From IMG/VR virus record IMGVR_UViG_3300045741_000116, positions 1 to 58,984 of that record: 58,984 bases of DNA. The stretch is one strand, 5' to 3'. A program made the translations under genes and the position numbers. This DNA comes from a virus. The notes under the pieces were generated by a model. That model saw nothing but the letters and a program-made list of their open reading frames with translations. It was not told where the DNA came from and made no database searches. Below are positions 15,024 to 24,163 of the stretch, piece by piece; position 1 is the stretch's first letter, and every line of letters begins with the position of its first letter.

Positions 15024-17357
15024 TTATTGATAATACTCGTAAACTGTGATAATACCGGCGGCTCCATTACCGCCAGCTGCGCCTGAAGTTCCTGCAGTTC
15101 CGCCAGATCCGCCTGCGCCTACTGCGTAAGCATAAGTAGCTGCTGGATTAGTGATAATGATGTCACAACCACCACCAGCTCCACCGCCAGAACCCGAGTT
15201 ACCACCAGCTACGTTAGCTAAACCAGCTCCACCGCCACCGCCACCAGTATTGGTAGCACCAGAAGCCCCTGCATTAGTTCCTGCAGCTCCGCCACCTCCT
15301 CCACCGCCAAGGATAGAGTTACCGCCAGAGCTTCCACAAGTATACTCATTGGCTAGCGCAGCAAAACCTGCACCTGCCCCAGTACCACCAGGTACTGATG
15401 TCCCACTACCACCAGATACACTAATAGTTCCACCAGTGACAACTGCGCCTTGGCCTCCACCAGCTCCACCGCCAGCAGTGATAACAGAACCAAAAGTTGT
15501 GCTGCCGCCTGCTGTAGAAGCTCCAAAAGAACCAGAGCCTGAAGAACCGCCTCCACCGCCTCCACCGACAGCTACTACTCTGAGGTAGAGGGCGCCAGTG
15601 GGAGTTGAGTAAGTACCTGAACTAGAAGTGAATTTTTGAACAGTAGGGAATCTAGGAGCGGGGATAATAGCTTGGACTGGGTAGTATTCTTCCACCACAA
15701 TATAGCCAGCTGCACCAGCGCCTCCAGCTGAGCCTGAAGTTCCGGCGCCTCCAGCTGAACCTGCTGTACCAACTGTGTACTGATATGAACCAGCGGGATT
15801 ATTAATAATTGCTTCAATATAGGCTCCAGAAGCTCCACCAGCTCCAGGGTAAGTACTGGCGGCACTAGTACCACCTCCACCGCCTCCAGAACCTGAGTTA
15901 GCAAATGCTCCGCCGCCTACACCAGCGACAGGACCGCCGTAACCGTTACCGCTGATAGGAGAAGCTCCACCTTGACCGCCACCAATACCACTAGCGCCGG
16001 CAGTAAAACTACCGCCTTGTCCAGCAGCTCCGCCAGCCGCTATAATTTGAAGTGCAGGAGCAGTTATTGAGGCAGACCCGCCTGTAGACCCAGGAGACCC
16101 CACAGTACCGCCGCCGCCTCCGCCTCCAGCTGAAAGATAAGTAGTAGTACCAGTGCTGTCTTTCCAAGTGGAAGTTCCGCCGGCACCGCCTGCAGTTTGG
16201 CCACCAGCGTTGACTCCGCCACCGCCTCCCCCGCCTCCGCCTCCAACTATTTTGATTTTAAGATATAAAGGTGCGGGACTTGTGGGAGTCGTATAAGTTT
16301 GTGCAGACCCCGAAGTAAATACTTGTTTTGTAGGAGTAGAAGAGGCTACTGCCTGCTGTCCAGCAGCGTAGAACTCTTCTACAATAATCAAACCGCTACC
16401 GCCGTTTCCGCCCTGGCCAGTAGCAGCCCCGCCACTACCACCTGTACCGATAGAGTAGGAGTATGTGCTTGCTGGGTTATTTATCCAAGAAATACCTAAG
16501 GCACCAGAAGCTCCGCCACCTGCGCCGTAGTGTGTCGAATCGCCAGAAGCTCCACCACCACCAGCTCCAGTAGCTGTTTGAGCATTACCGCCAGTTGAGT
16601 AGTTTGTTCCTGTATAGGCTCCAGAACCGGCTCCGCCAAATGCCCCAGTACCTCCCTGGCCTCCGAAATAACCATTAGAATTAGATCCACCAGGCGCTCC
16701 AGCGCCTCCACCTAAGTTAAGGTCGGCACCAGATCCAGCTGAAGCAGCTCCACCTGCTCCTCCAACTCCATTTCGAGTACCGCCTGCGCCTCCTGCTGCA
16801 CTAATAGCTCCAAAAGTGGTAGCATTACCTGAGCCACCGTCAAGACCGCCACCAGTAGAAGCTCCACCGCCTCCTCCGCCTCCGCCCACTACTGTTACTT
16901 TAATGGCAAAAGGTGAGGGATTAGTAGGTAAGTTGTAAGTACCTGAACCTGAAGTAATGAGTTGTTTAGTAGGGGCCTTAGCTACACCGGCAGATATATA
17001 ATTGCTGCTCCAAGAAGCTGCAGTAGTACCTGAGGTCAAGATACAAATGATTGTAGCCGCTGAATTAGGGCCTAAAAGTTGGACAGTATTACCGCCAGAA
17101 GAGTTAATCGTGACGTTACCAGTGCTACTGTTCTGGATGTAGAACTGTTGGCCCAGGGTCATTGTAGAAGCTACAGGGAGGGTCACAGTCTGGGTAGTCG
17201 TACCAGTGAAGAATTGCTGCTTAGTACTTGTATTTGTTAGGGTGGTTGTACCTGCAGCAGTCGCTGTGGTCGTATACCCATCAATGAAGCTATTAACAGA
17301 AGCTGTCTTCGTTAAGAACTTCGCATTATTACCTTGAAAAATTACTGGTGAACCCAT
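15024..17357 (-). CDS. Large fibre protein with three Gly-rich modules
   Basis: 777 residues. An N-terminal beta region (about 1-135) is followed by three modules. Each opens with a phrase like QVFTSGSAQTYTTPTSPAPL or KFTSSSGTYSTPTGALYL, runs through Gly-rich sequence, and closes with IIVEEFY, YIVVEEYY or IITVYEYYQ. The modules match the domain of the two paralogues at 9185-10921 and one in the 29010-30656 protein. This is a modular adhesin; triplication suggests multivalent or multi-receptor binding. Confidence 0.75.
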   Translation of the reverse strand: MGSPVIFQGNNAKFLTKTASVNSFIDGYTTTATAAGTTTLTNTSTKQQFFTGTTTQTVTLPVASTMTLGQQFYIQNSSTGNVTINSSGGNTVQLLGPNSAATIICILTSGTTAASWSSNYISAGVAKAPTKQLITSGSGTYNLPTNPSPFAIKVTVVGGGGGGGGASTGGGLDGGSGNATTFGAISAAGGAGGTRNGVGGAGGAASAGSGADLNLGGGAGAPGGSNSNGYFGGQGGTGAFGGAGSGAYTGTNYSTGGNAQTATGAGGGGASGDSTHYGAGGGASGALGISWINNPASTYSYSIGTGGSGGAATGQGGNGGSGLIIVEEFYAAGQQAVASSTPTKQVFTSGSAQTYTTPTSPAPLYLKIKIVGGGGGGGGGGVNAGGQTAGGAGGTSTWKDSTGTTTYLSAGGGGGGGTVGSPGSTGGSASITAPALQIIAAGGAAGQGGSFTAGASGIGGGQGGASPISGNGYGGPVAGVGGGAFANSGSGGGGGGTSAASTYPGAGGASGAYIEAIINNPAGSYQYTVGTAGSAGGAGTSGSAGGAGAAGYIVVEEYYPVQAIIPAPRFPTVQKFTSSSGTYSTPTGALYLRVVAVGGGGGGGSSGSGSFGASTAGGSTTFGSVITAGGGAGGGQGAVVTGGTISVSGGSGTSVPGGTGAGAGFAALANEYTCGSSGGNSILGGGGGGGAAGTNAGASGATNTGGGGGGAGLANVAGGNSGSGGGAGGGCDIIITNPAATYAYAVGAGGSGGTAGTSGAAGGNGAAGIITVYEYYQ

Positions 17358-17377
17358 AAAGTGCGTTATCTCCGCAG

Positions 17378-17393
17378 TAGGCCTTTCGGCCTA
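17378..17393 (-). other. Hairpin with GAAA tetraloop before fibre gene
   Basis: On the transcript, TAGGCC-GAAA-GGCCTA forms a 6-bp stem closed by a GNRA loop, in the short gap upstream of the 777-aa fibre gene. No T tract follows, so it is more likely an mRNA stability or translation element than a terminator. Confidence 0.5.
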
Positions 17394-17395
17394 GT

Positions 17396-19045
17396 TTACT
17401 GGTAAAAGTTAATGTCTATCTCACCTACGCTAGCTGTCGCTGAGACAGCCTTGATAGATACTCGTGACCCGGAAGGAATGAACAAAGGAACTCGACCATT
17501 ACCTCCAGGGAAGATATTGATTTGGTCTACTTCAGAAGCCGCAGCGCCCACTGCCAGAACAAGTGTCTGACCAGAGCTATCAAAAATCTCAATCTGAGAC
17601 GCATCGTTAGATGTAGAAGCTACTAACTGAACATAGGCAGCAGTCGTTACGTTTGTAGACGTATAATCGTTTCGAACTGGGGCATTAGCCTTCGCTCGAC
17701 CGCCTTGGTTAATACGCAGAGAACCTGAAGTCACCTGGCCGTAGTTTACTGCTGGAGCTTGACCATTGTTAACCGTAGCTAAGTCTACTCGTAAACCGCC
17801 TGCAGTAGTCGTAGTAAGCGGATTGATAGTAGCTGTAGTATAGGTGGGCGGGTTGGTAGTCGCTTCGGCTTGGATCATAGGACCAAGCTTACTTGTAATG
17901 GAAGTACCCTGGCTAAGCGCTAACGCACTTGTATTAGTGTCGATATTAGATAAGCTAGTATTTCCAGTAGTTTGAAGAGCTGAAGTACTTGCACCAGTGG
18001 GCAGCGAGACTGTTCCTGAAATATTAGTGATATTCCATGTACCAGACTGAGTCGCTGACACGGTTCCGCTGTCGATAACCGCATGGAGGTTAGTTCCTGT
18101 GGCTTGTGTGACAGTTACTGTACCAGATACTGGTTGAGTAACCGCACTGCCGTCTACTTTTAAAGCGCTAGAAGCGGTTACAGCGGCGGTGTTTGTACCG
18201 TCGTTGATCTTAGTTGTCTGAGCTCCTAGAGTCGTCTGGTTAGCTGCCGTAGCCGCTCCAGTAGGAAGCGGAGCAGAAGCCATAGACACAGGGACAGTGC
18301 TCTGGTCTGAAGCGATGACAACCGGCATAGAGGCTGCCATAGCTTTTTGACCCAAACTGTTCAACTTACCGTCAATTGAAGAAAGGCTAGCGTTACCAGC
18401 AGTTTGGAGGGCTGAAGTACTAGCGCCTGTAGGAAGGCTGACAGTACCGGTGATATTATTGATATTCCATGTACCGGACTGAGACGCAGGGATGGCTGTT
18501 TGGTCAGAAGCAATGGCGACAGGCAAACTTCCAGACAGAGTAGACTGTCCAAGGTTTACTGTGTTACCAGCGCCATCAAACAGGTTGATTTTAACGTGTC
18601 CGTTCGCGTCTACGTGGATGAACTTAGATTGGTTGGAGTCGTTGAGACCTCCAACTACGTTCATGTAGATTGAGCTGAAGTTGCTGGCTACTGTAGCCAG
18701 GTCCTTGGTAGGAACATGGTACACAGTACCAGGTCCAGCTACGAAAGGACCGGCAGTATTGCCGTTGTCGTCAACGAGCTCAGTGAGCTGGTTACCGTTG
18801 GTCTGGTTGTCAGCTACTGTGGCTAGAGTAGCTTCTGTAGCAGCGCCGTCAGGCAGTACGCTATGGCGTACATCGACGTCAAACGCTTGGTCAGGACCAA
18901 TGGTATGGGAAGTAATAGGAACTAGGTTACCAGAGTTGTCTTTAGCTCCGATAAGGGTAGCTGATAAAGGAACTGCCGAACCAGTTAAACCTACTGAAGG
19001 GTTAGTTGCTTGTACTGAGGGGTAGATAAACGTACGAATAGCCAT
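17396..19045 (-). CDS. Repetitive tail fibre or appendage protein
   Basis: 549 residues. Repeats built on SGTWNINNITGTVSLPTG and ASTSALQTAGNASLSSID recur at least twice, with a separate PVVIASDQ phrase. The C-terminus is beta-rich (SQIEIFDSSGQTLVLAVG and SGSRVSIKAVSATASVGEID). Such repeats are typical of elongated trimeric phage appendages. Start overlaps the previous gene's stop. Confidence 0.7.
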   Translation of the reverse strand: MAIRTFIYPSVQATNPSVGLTGSAVPLSATLIGAKDNSGNLVPITSHTIGPDQAFDVDVRHSVLPDGAATEATLATVADNQTNGNQLTELVDDNGNTAGPFVAGPGTVYHVPTKDLATVASNFSSIYMNVVGGLNDSNQSKFIHVDANGHVKINLFDGAGNTVNLGQSTLSGSLPVAIASDQTAIPASQSGTWNINNITGTVSLPTGASTSALQTAGNASLSSIDGKLNSLGQKAMAASMPVVIASDQSTVPVSMASAPLPTGAATAANQTTLGAQTTKINDGTNTAAVTASSALKVDGSAVTQPVSGTVTVTQATGTNLHAVIDSGTVSATQSGTWNITNISGTVSLPTGASTSALQTTGNTSLSNIDTNTSALALSQGTSITSKLGPMIQAEATTNPPTYTTATINPLTTTTAGGLRVDLATVNNGQAPAVNYGQVTSGSLRINQGGRAKANAPVRNDYTSTNVTTAAYVQLVASTSNDASQIEIFDSSGQTLVLAVGAAASEVDQINIFPGGNGRVPLFIPSGSRVSIKAVSATASVGEIDINFYQ

Positions 19046-19428
19046 TATGCACCTACCGCCTTCATAGTTAAGAGGGCTTTGAGATCTGAGGCCGAGCCGC
19101 TAGTTGCTGTATAAACGATTCTGATCTCAGTTCCTGGCATCTCGTTGAGTTGGATGAGTAGTTCGCTGTCAGTACCAGAAATAGACATGGTAGTACCGAA
19201 GTCTACGTCGAACCAGGTGTCGTTATACTTAGTATTAGGCTGGGCAGGAGACTTAGACCCGTTACGAGACTGGAGTTTAAAGATACCTACAGGACCGGCA
19301 GTCCAACTCAGGTGAATAGAGGCTTTGTCAACTTGTTCTACGTTGGTAGAGACTGAGGTATTACTGGCGGACATATCGCCAGAGGCCTCGAACATGTTGT
19401 ACTGCGTTAGGACTGGTTTACGACCCAT
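19045..19428 (-). CDS. Small beta-rich structural protein
   Basis: 127 residues. QVDKASIHLSWTAGPVGIF, ISGTDSELLIQLNEMPGTEI and RIVYTATSGSAS parallel the proteins at 14100 and 14469. First gene after motif E of the putative late promoter family, preceded by AAGGAGA. Confidence 0.65.
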   Translation of the reverse strand: MGRKPVLTQYNMFEASGDMSASNTSVSTNVEQVDKASIHLSWTAGPVGIFKLQSRNGSKSPAQPNTKYNDTWFDVDFGTTMSISGTDSELLIQLNEMPGTEIRIVYTATSGSASDLKALLTMKAVGA

Positions 19429-19478
19429 GAGATCTCCTTGTGGGCTAAGGCTTATGGCCTCGATTCAGAGGGTTAGCT

Positions 19479-19499
19479 CTAACTTAGTCATCCGCGCTT
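19479..19499 (-). promoter_or_regulatory. Putative late promoter element E
   Basis: AAGCGC-GGA-TGACT-AAGT-TAG with the exact geometry of four other copies. It overlaps the stop codon of the gene at 19498 and lies about 50 bases before the gene starting at 19428, so a transcript from it would begin with the fibre cluster. Confidence 0.6.
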
Positions 19500-21771
19500 A
19501 CTTGCGGCGTCCGTGACGGTCAGCTTCTGCCGACTGGCTCATAGTTTGATAGGTAGAATTGTCTTTCCCTAATGATGACGTGCCTTTACGCTTCGGCGCA
19601 CCAGGGGCCTGTGGTGGGGGCTTAGGCAGGGGCTGAGCCATCAAGATAGACTGGGGAGTCATAGAAGAGTCTATAGGCTGCCCTAAAAACATAGATAAAG
19701 CGATCTTAGTCTTGTGGGGGATAAGCTCGCCGTCTGCTTCCTGGGTCATCATGGCATTGGATAGCTTACTAGCTAACTGGCCATACACACCGGGATACAT
19801 ACCACGGAGGTCCTGCATGTCTGTAGGCAGTAAGCTACCGTTCTTTACGTGCTCCATAACAACTAGCGGGTTCTGAGCTATGGTAAGAGCCCTCTGGTAC
19901 CGTGCCATCTCTGCGTCGGTAGGCGGGATTTCCTTGTCTAAAGGCCCTGGCTTGAACGGATGGGGCTTGATCTGCTGTAAGTACTGTAAGGCTTGAGTAG
20001 TGGCCTTGGTAAGCATGGCCTGCTGGTCTGGCATGTAATGGCTTAGCTCGCCGTTACTGACCTTACCGAGCTGGTCTGGGTTCTTGGTGTAATGATCTAC
20101 AACCTTGTCCATTTTGTCTAGGGAGGCTTGGCTAGGAATACTGATCTTAGACGCTCCGGACTTAAATACCGAGCCTGTAGCGTCTCCCATAGCCTTAGCG
20201 CCTTTAGCGACCATAGTAGCGTACTCTAAAGCTGATTTCATACCAGCTGGTGATATGGCTTTGTCCATGAGAGGCTTGAGTAAAGGCTTTAGAGCGTCAC
20301 TAATGACAGGGCCTAGGGCGTAAGTACCGGTCAAAGCTCCTAGAGCCTCACTACCAAGGGCGTGCCCGACACCAGTTCCAATGGCACCACCAATACCTTT
20401 ACCGGCTATCTTATGGAGCTCGGTAGCTACTAGGGCGTCAATGACCTTAGCTCCAGGACTCTCAGCTATATGCCCGTTTGGATAACCTACAGGTCTGGCA
20501 GCGTGGGATTTAGCCTCGTTGAACTGCATTTGAACTACGTCAGGACGGCCTAAAGTCTTGTAATCCCAGTCCTTTGGTGCGTATTCGTCTGCAAACTTAA
20601 GTCTTGCAGTCTCGTCCATATGTTTGCCATAGAGGTTAGGGAGCTTACCATTGATGTCAAAGGCGTCTAGCTTAGAGGCTTTCTTGTTCCACACTGCGTC
20701 ATCAACTAAGCGTTCACCACGACCCTTTTCAAGCGAGAACACGCTGACAAGCTCACCGTCAGGCTTGATAGCGTACCCAGACTTCTTGTCAGGGGACAAA
20801 TAAGTCTTCATACCAGTGTACTCTTCAGCTGCGTAAGGCGTGATATTGGCCTTATACATTGGATCTTTGTTCTCTAGAACCTTACCAATGGTCTTGTGGA
20901 ACTCCTCGTGCGGTACTTTCTCGTGGATTAAGGCTTCTGCTAAAGGCTTTTCTGCCTTGGTTCCTGCCGCAAGGGCTGCTTCTTCGGCAGCTGCTCCGCC
21001 ATTCTTTACGTAGTCTAGGCGGCCTTTCATTTGTTCTAGAATAGGTCCGACCTTCTTACCTACAGTGGCTTCCCAAAGTGGTGAGATGCTGCCTATAGCT
21101 GCTCCACCGACACCGCCCAGGGCTGCTGAAAGACCAATATTGGCAATGGCGCTCTGGGCAGACTGGTCTGGATCGTTGACAATCATCTTGGAGACTTCGT
21201 TACTGCCGCCCAGTAAAGCCATTTGGACTGCTTGGTCCACGGCTTCTGAAGCTACCTTAGCTCCAAACGTAGAGGCTTTACCTAATCCTGCAGCTTCTGA
21301 GGCTGCCTTACCTACTTTGGCTAAGACTTTGGCTTGACCTCCAGGTATGAACGAGCTACCTACAAAGCCTGCAGTTTCACCTGCGGCGTGGGTGATAGGG
21401 AAATCTTTCTCACGACGAAGCATGTCCTCAGGCTTAACACCAAATGCACGCTCAACAGCCGGTGCGATAGGTCCTGCTACGCCCTTACCTGCCCCTTCAA
21501 AGAAAGACTTAGTCTGTTCTATGCCGGACTCAGAGTCAGGTGTTACTTCGGAATCAGGTACGATGCTGCCTGGCGCGTCTGAAAGGACTTGGTCTGCGGG
21601 GATAATAGGTCCACCCTCAGCATAGTACTCACAGTCAGGCTGGTGCATACCACCTGTAGCGCAGAGGCTTAGAACCTCTCCGCCTTCGGCCATACCACCG
21701 TAGCACCGACAGTTGGGATGCGGCATACCGTGGGACTTACAGTTGGGGTTAAGACAGGGTTTGTCTGAAAT
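19498..21771 (-). CDS. Large virion (probable ejection) protein
   Basis: 757 residues if translation begins at the ATT at 21771, which has AAGAGG at good spacing; 742 if at the first ATG (21726). The extra residues complete a motif CLNPNC-x5-PHPNCRC, so the longer form is favoured. The N-terminus carries AEGG tags and Cys/His clusters, the middle is Ala/Gly-rich helical (GIGGAIGTGVGHALGSEALG), and the C-terminus is basic. Composition and place in the ejection block fit a core protein released into the host. Confidence 0.7.
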   Translation of the reverse strand: MSDKPCLNPNCKSHGMPHPNCRCYGGMAEGGEVLSLCATGGMHQPDCEYYAEGGPIIPADQVLSDAPGSIVPDSEVTPDSESGIEQTKSFFEGAGKGVAGPIAPAVERAFGVKPEDMLRREKDFPITHAAGETAGFVGSSFIPGGQAKVLAKVGKAASEAAGLGKASTFGAKVASEAVDQAVQMALLGGSNEVSKMIVNDPDQSAQSAIANIGLSAALGGVGGAAIGSISPLWEATVGKKVGPILEQMKGRLDYVKNGGAAAEEAALAAGTKAEKPLAEALIHEKVPHEEFHKTIGKVLENKDPMYKANITPYAAEEYTGMKTYLSPDKKSGYAIKPDGELVSVFSLEKGRGERLVDDAVWNKKASKLDAFDINGKLPNLYGKHMDETARLKFADEYAPKDWDYKTLGRPDVVQMQFNEAKSHAARPVGYPNGHIAESPGAKVIDALVATELHKIAGKGIGGAIGTGVGHALGSEALGALTGTYALGPVISDALKPLLKPLMDKAISPAGMKSALEYATMVAKGAKAMGDATGSVFKSGASKISIPSQASLDKMDKVVDHYTKNPDQLGKVSNGELSHYMPDQQAMLTKATTQALQYLQQIKPHPFKPGPLDKEIPPTDAEMARYQRALTIAQNPLVVMEHVKNGSLLPTDMQDLRGMYPGVYGQLASKLSNAMMTQEADGELIPHKTKIALSMFLGQPIDSSMTPQSILMAQPLPKPPPQAPGAPKRKGTSSLGKDNSTYQTMSQSAEADRHGRRK

Positions 21772-21780
21772 AACTACCTC

Positions 21781-24162
21781 TTAGCGTCTGCGCCAGTGAC
21801 CGTTGCTAAACACGATTGGGTTACCGTTGGAGTCCTTACCAGTCTGGCCTTCTTTATACATAGGCGCCTGCTGTGGCTTAGCAGCCAAAGGAAGTCCGTG
21901 TTGTCCAATCAAAGTATTGTACCTAGCATGGTTACTTTCTACCATCTCATTCAGTCTAGCAGTATTTCCCAGTAATTGTGGAATAATATCTGTAGGAGTT
22001 TTCTTGAACTGCTCGTCGTACCAAGCCAAACGACCTTCTGTAAGAGCTCCGCCCTTGATAGAGTCGTTGTAGAAGTTCTTCATTTCTTCTACTTTTTGCT
22101 GTACTACCGCACGTTTAGACGGATTCATAGTGCCTGAGTTCTGTCTAATGAAGTTCAGTAGGTCTCGACCTTTATCGTCAAGGACCTTCATAGCCGTGAT
22201 CTGGCCTCGGACGTCCGCCGATACCGGAATCTTAGCGACTCCGACGTTAGGAACGATCTTGGACTCAAGGTTGTTAGCGATATCGTTCTGACCGTTCATT
22301 CGAAGCATTTGGACTTGCTGAGCTGCAACCATTGGATCGTCAGCTGGGTGAGTCATTACAGAACGCATCATCATTTGCATTTGAAGCTCATAGTTTTGCT
22401 TATGGAGCTGTGACATAGCCATTTGTGCCTGTGCTTGAGCTTGTGGACCTGCTGCTTTAGCTGCTGCGAGGTTGATCTTATTGGCTACGGCATCGTTCAT
22501 CATGATACGAGTCATGTCTTGTGCGTCTCTAAGATTATGGAATTGCTGAAGATTCGCGCTCAACAGGTTTTGTTTAGATGAAAGATTGGCTTTCTGAGCG
22601 TCAATGGAACGGTCAATCTGCTTGTTAAGGAACTCCATAGCAGCGTTAGGGCTAGCTGTGGGGTTAAAACCAGCTATGATCATACCGATACCAGCTAGGA
22701 GACGACTGTGAGAGCCGTTGCCGTTAGCGTCGCCGGTCCAGTACTTGTCTGGATCAATGTGGCCGTTCTTAATATCTTCGATATGAGCCTGGCGTTCTTG
22801 CTCCAAAGCCTGGTATCTGTTCTTGAAGTCTTGGGCAGCAGTTGCTTGGGCTTGAGCCTGCTCTTCGTAGGCCTTTTGCTGTTGGATGGCTTGTGCTTCC
22901 TGAGACTTAGCCATTCCTTGAATGCTCTGTTGAGCCAAAGGAAAGATACTGTTCATGCTCTGCTGCATGTCAGGTGTGCCAGACTTCTTAGGAGCAGGTA
23001 TTGCCGCAGCCTTCTCTTGAGCTGCCTTGGCTTCCCCTTCAGCTTTAGCTGCCTGGGCTTCTGCCTCTAGCTTAGCCGCTTTAGCTAAGTCCTCAGAAGA
23101 AGGAGGAAGTTTGGCAGCGTTAGCAGCCATTTCCTTCTCCATAAGCTGCTGTGGAGACAATCGCTCAGGTGGCGGAGGAGCTGGCATGTTCTCAGACCCA
23201 GGGTTAACACCTGAGGGTCCCATAGTCATAGGCATGCCCGAAGGTTGAAAGTCAGGTGCAGGAGCTTGTTCTGCAGGCTGAACGTCGTCAGTTCCTTCAG
23301 CGTACTCACGTACTTCACCGCCGCCAGCAAAGCCAGAGGCCTTAAGTGTTGGTACGGCAGGCTTAATCATTTGACCGATCTCGTCTACTTGCTGAGCAAT
23401 AGGTGGCTGCGCAGGAGCCGGCTTAGGTTGCATAGCAGCCTTTGCAGCTGCTCTAGCTTCTCTGGCTGCGTTTACCTTGGCTGCGATCTCAGCTTGTTTC
23501 TTTTCACCGCTAATCAGCATCTTTTGGGCCTGCATGATCTCTCGGTCCAAGCCCTTTTGAGCTACTGGGCTGAGTACCATGCGGCTAGCCTGTTGGCCTA
23601 CTTTACCGATGCTTCCCGCCATATTAGCTGCGTTCATAGCAGCGTCTCTACGTTCCTGGGCAGTCATTTGACCGCCTGCGATAGTTTCAAGGTAGTCAGC
23701 GGCTGTGGGCTCGTACATAATACTGCCCATCTTATCTTTAAGTATCTTGGACTGGTAATCATTGTAGGCGTCATTAGCAGGGTCCATATCAGCTGCAGGA
23801 CCTGTGCCTACCTTCTGAGGAGGCTGAACCATTGGTGCATTAGGGTCAATACCACGCATAGGGTCTGGGTTCTGCATCAACTGGTCACGCTGGATCTGTT
23901 GACCTACTGCTGACTGAGCTGGCTCGATGTCTCCACCGTCTGCCAACATTTGTTTGTCTTCTTTGGCTTCTGCTTTGTCTGTAGGCTTCTTGCTGGAGTT
24001 TGCTGCTTGGGCTAAGGCCGCGAGCTGAGCCTGGGTGTCTTTACTCAAAGGCTTGGTAGCCAAAGTAAGTAGATGCCCATCCCTGTGCTGCAGGGTGTGA
24101 GACTTATCGTCTGATTTCACATGCTTGAACTGCTTTAAGTCTAGTGCTATGCGGCCAGCCAT
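21781..24162 (-). CDS. Large helical virion (probable ejection) protein
   Basis: 793 residues, Gln/Ala-rich, with long predicted coiled coils (about 340-440 and 540-610). Contains tags LADGGDI (near 73) and FAGGGEV (near 278), also present in neighbouring virion proteins. Ends in GNPIVFSNGHWRRR. No transmembrane span. Large Ala/Gln-rich proteins encoded after the tail tube genes are typically internal core proteins of podoviruses, but no enzymatic motif is visible here. Confidence 0.7.
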   Translation of the reverse strand: MAGRIALDLKQFKHVKSDDKSHTLQHRDGHLLTLATKPLSKDTQAQLAALAQAANSSKKPTDKAEAKEDKQMLADGGDIEPAQSAVGQQIQRDQLMQNPDPMRGIDPNAPMVQPPQKVGTGPAADMDPANDAYNDYQSKILKDKMGSIMYEPTAADYLETIAGGQMTAQERRDAAMNAANMAGSIGKVGQQASRMVLSPVAQKGLDREIMQAQKMLISGEKKQAEIAAKVNAAREARAAAKAAMQPKPAPAQPPIAQQVDEIGQMIKPAVPTLKASGFAGGGEVREYAEGTDDVQPAEQAPAPDFQPSGMPMTMGPSGVNPGSENMPAPPPPERLSPQQLMEKEMAANAAKLPPSSEDLAKAAKLEAEAQAAKAEGEAKAAQEKAAAIPAPKKSGTPDMQQSMNSIFPLAQQSIQGMAKSQEAQAIQQQKAYEEQAQAQATAAQDFKNRYQALEQERQAHIEDIKNGHIDPDKYWTGDANGNGSHSRLLAGIGMIIAGFNPTASPNAAMEFLNKQIDRSIDAQKANLSSKQNLLSANLQQFHNLRDAQDMTRIMMNDAVANKINLAAAKAAGPQAQAQAQMAMSQLHKQNYELQMQMMMRSVMTHPADDPMVAAQQVQMLRMNGQNDIANNLESKIVPNVGVAKIPVSADVRGQITAMKVLDDKGRDLLNFIRQNSGTMNPSKRAVVQQKVEEMKNFYNDSIKGGALTEGRLAWYDEQFKKTPTDIIPQLLGNTARLNEMVESNHARYNTLIGQHGLPLAAKPQQAPMYKEGQTGKDSNGNPIVFSNGHWRRR

Positions 24163-24163
24163 G

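Noticed and set aside
15151-15588. Another Pro-rich + strand frame
   Set aside because: Antisense shadow of the 777-aa Gly-rich fibre gene.
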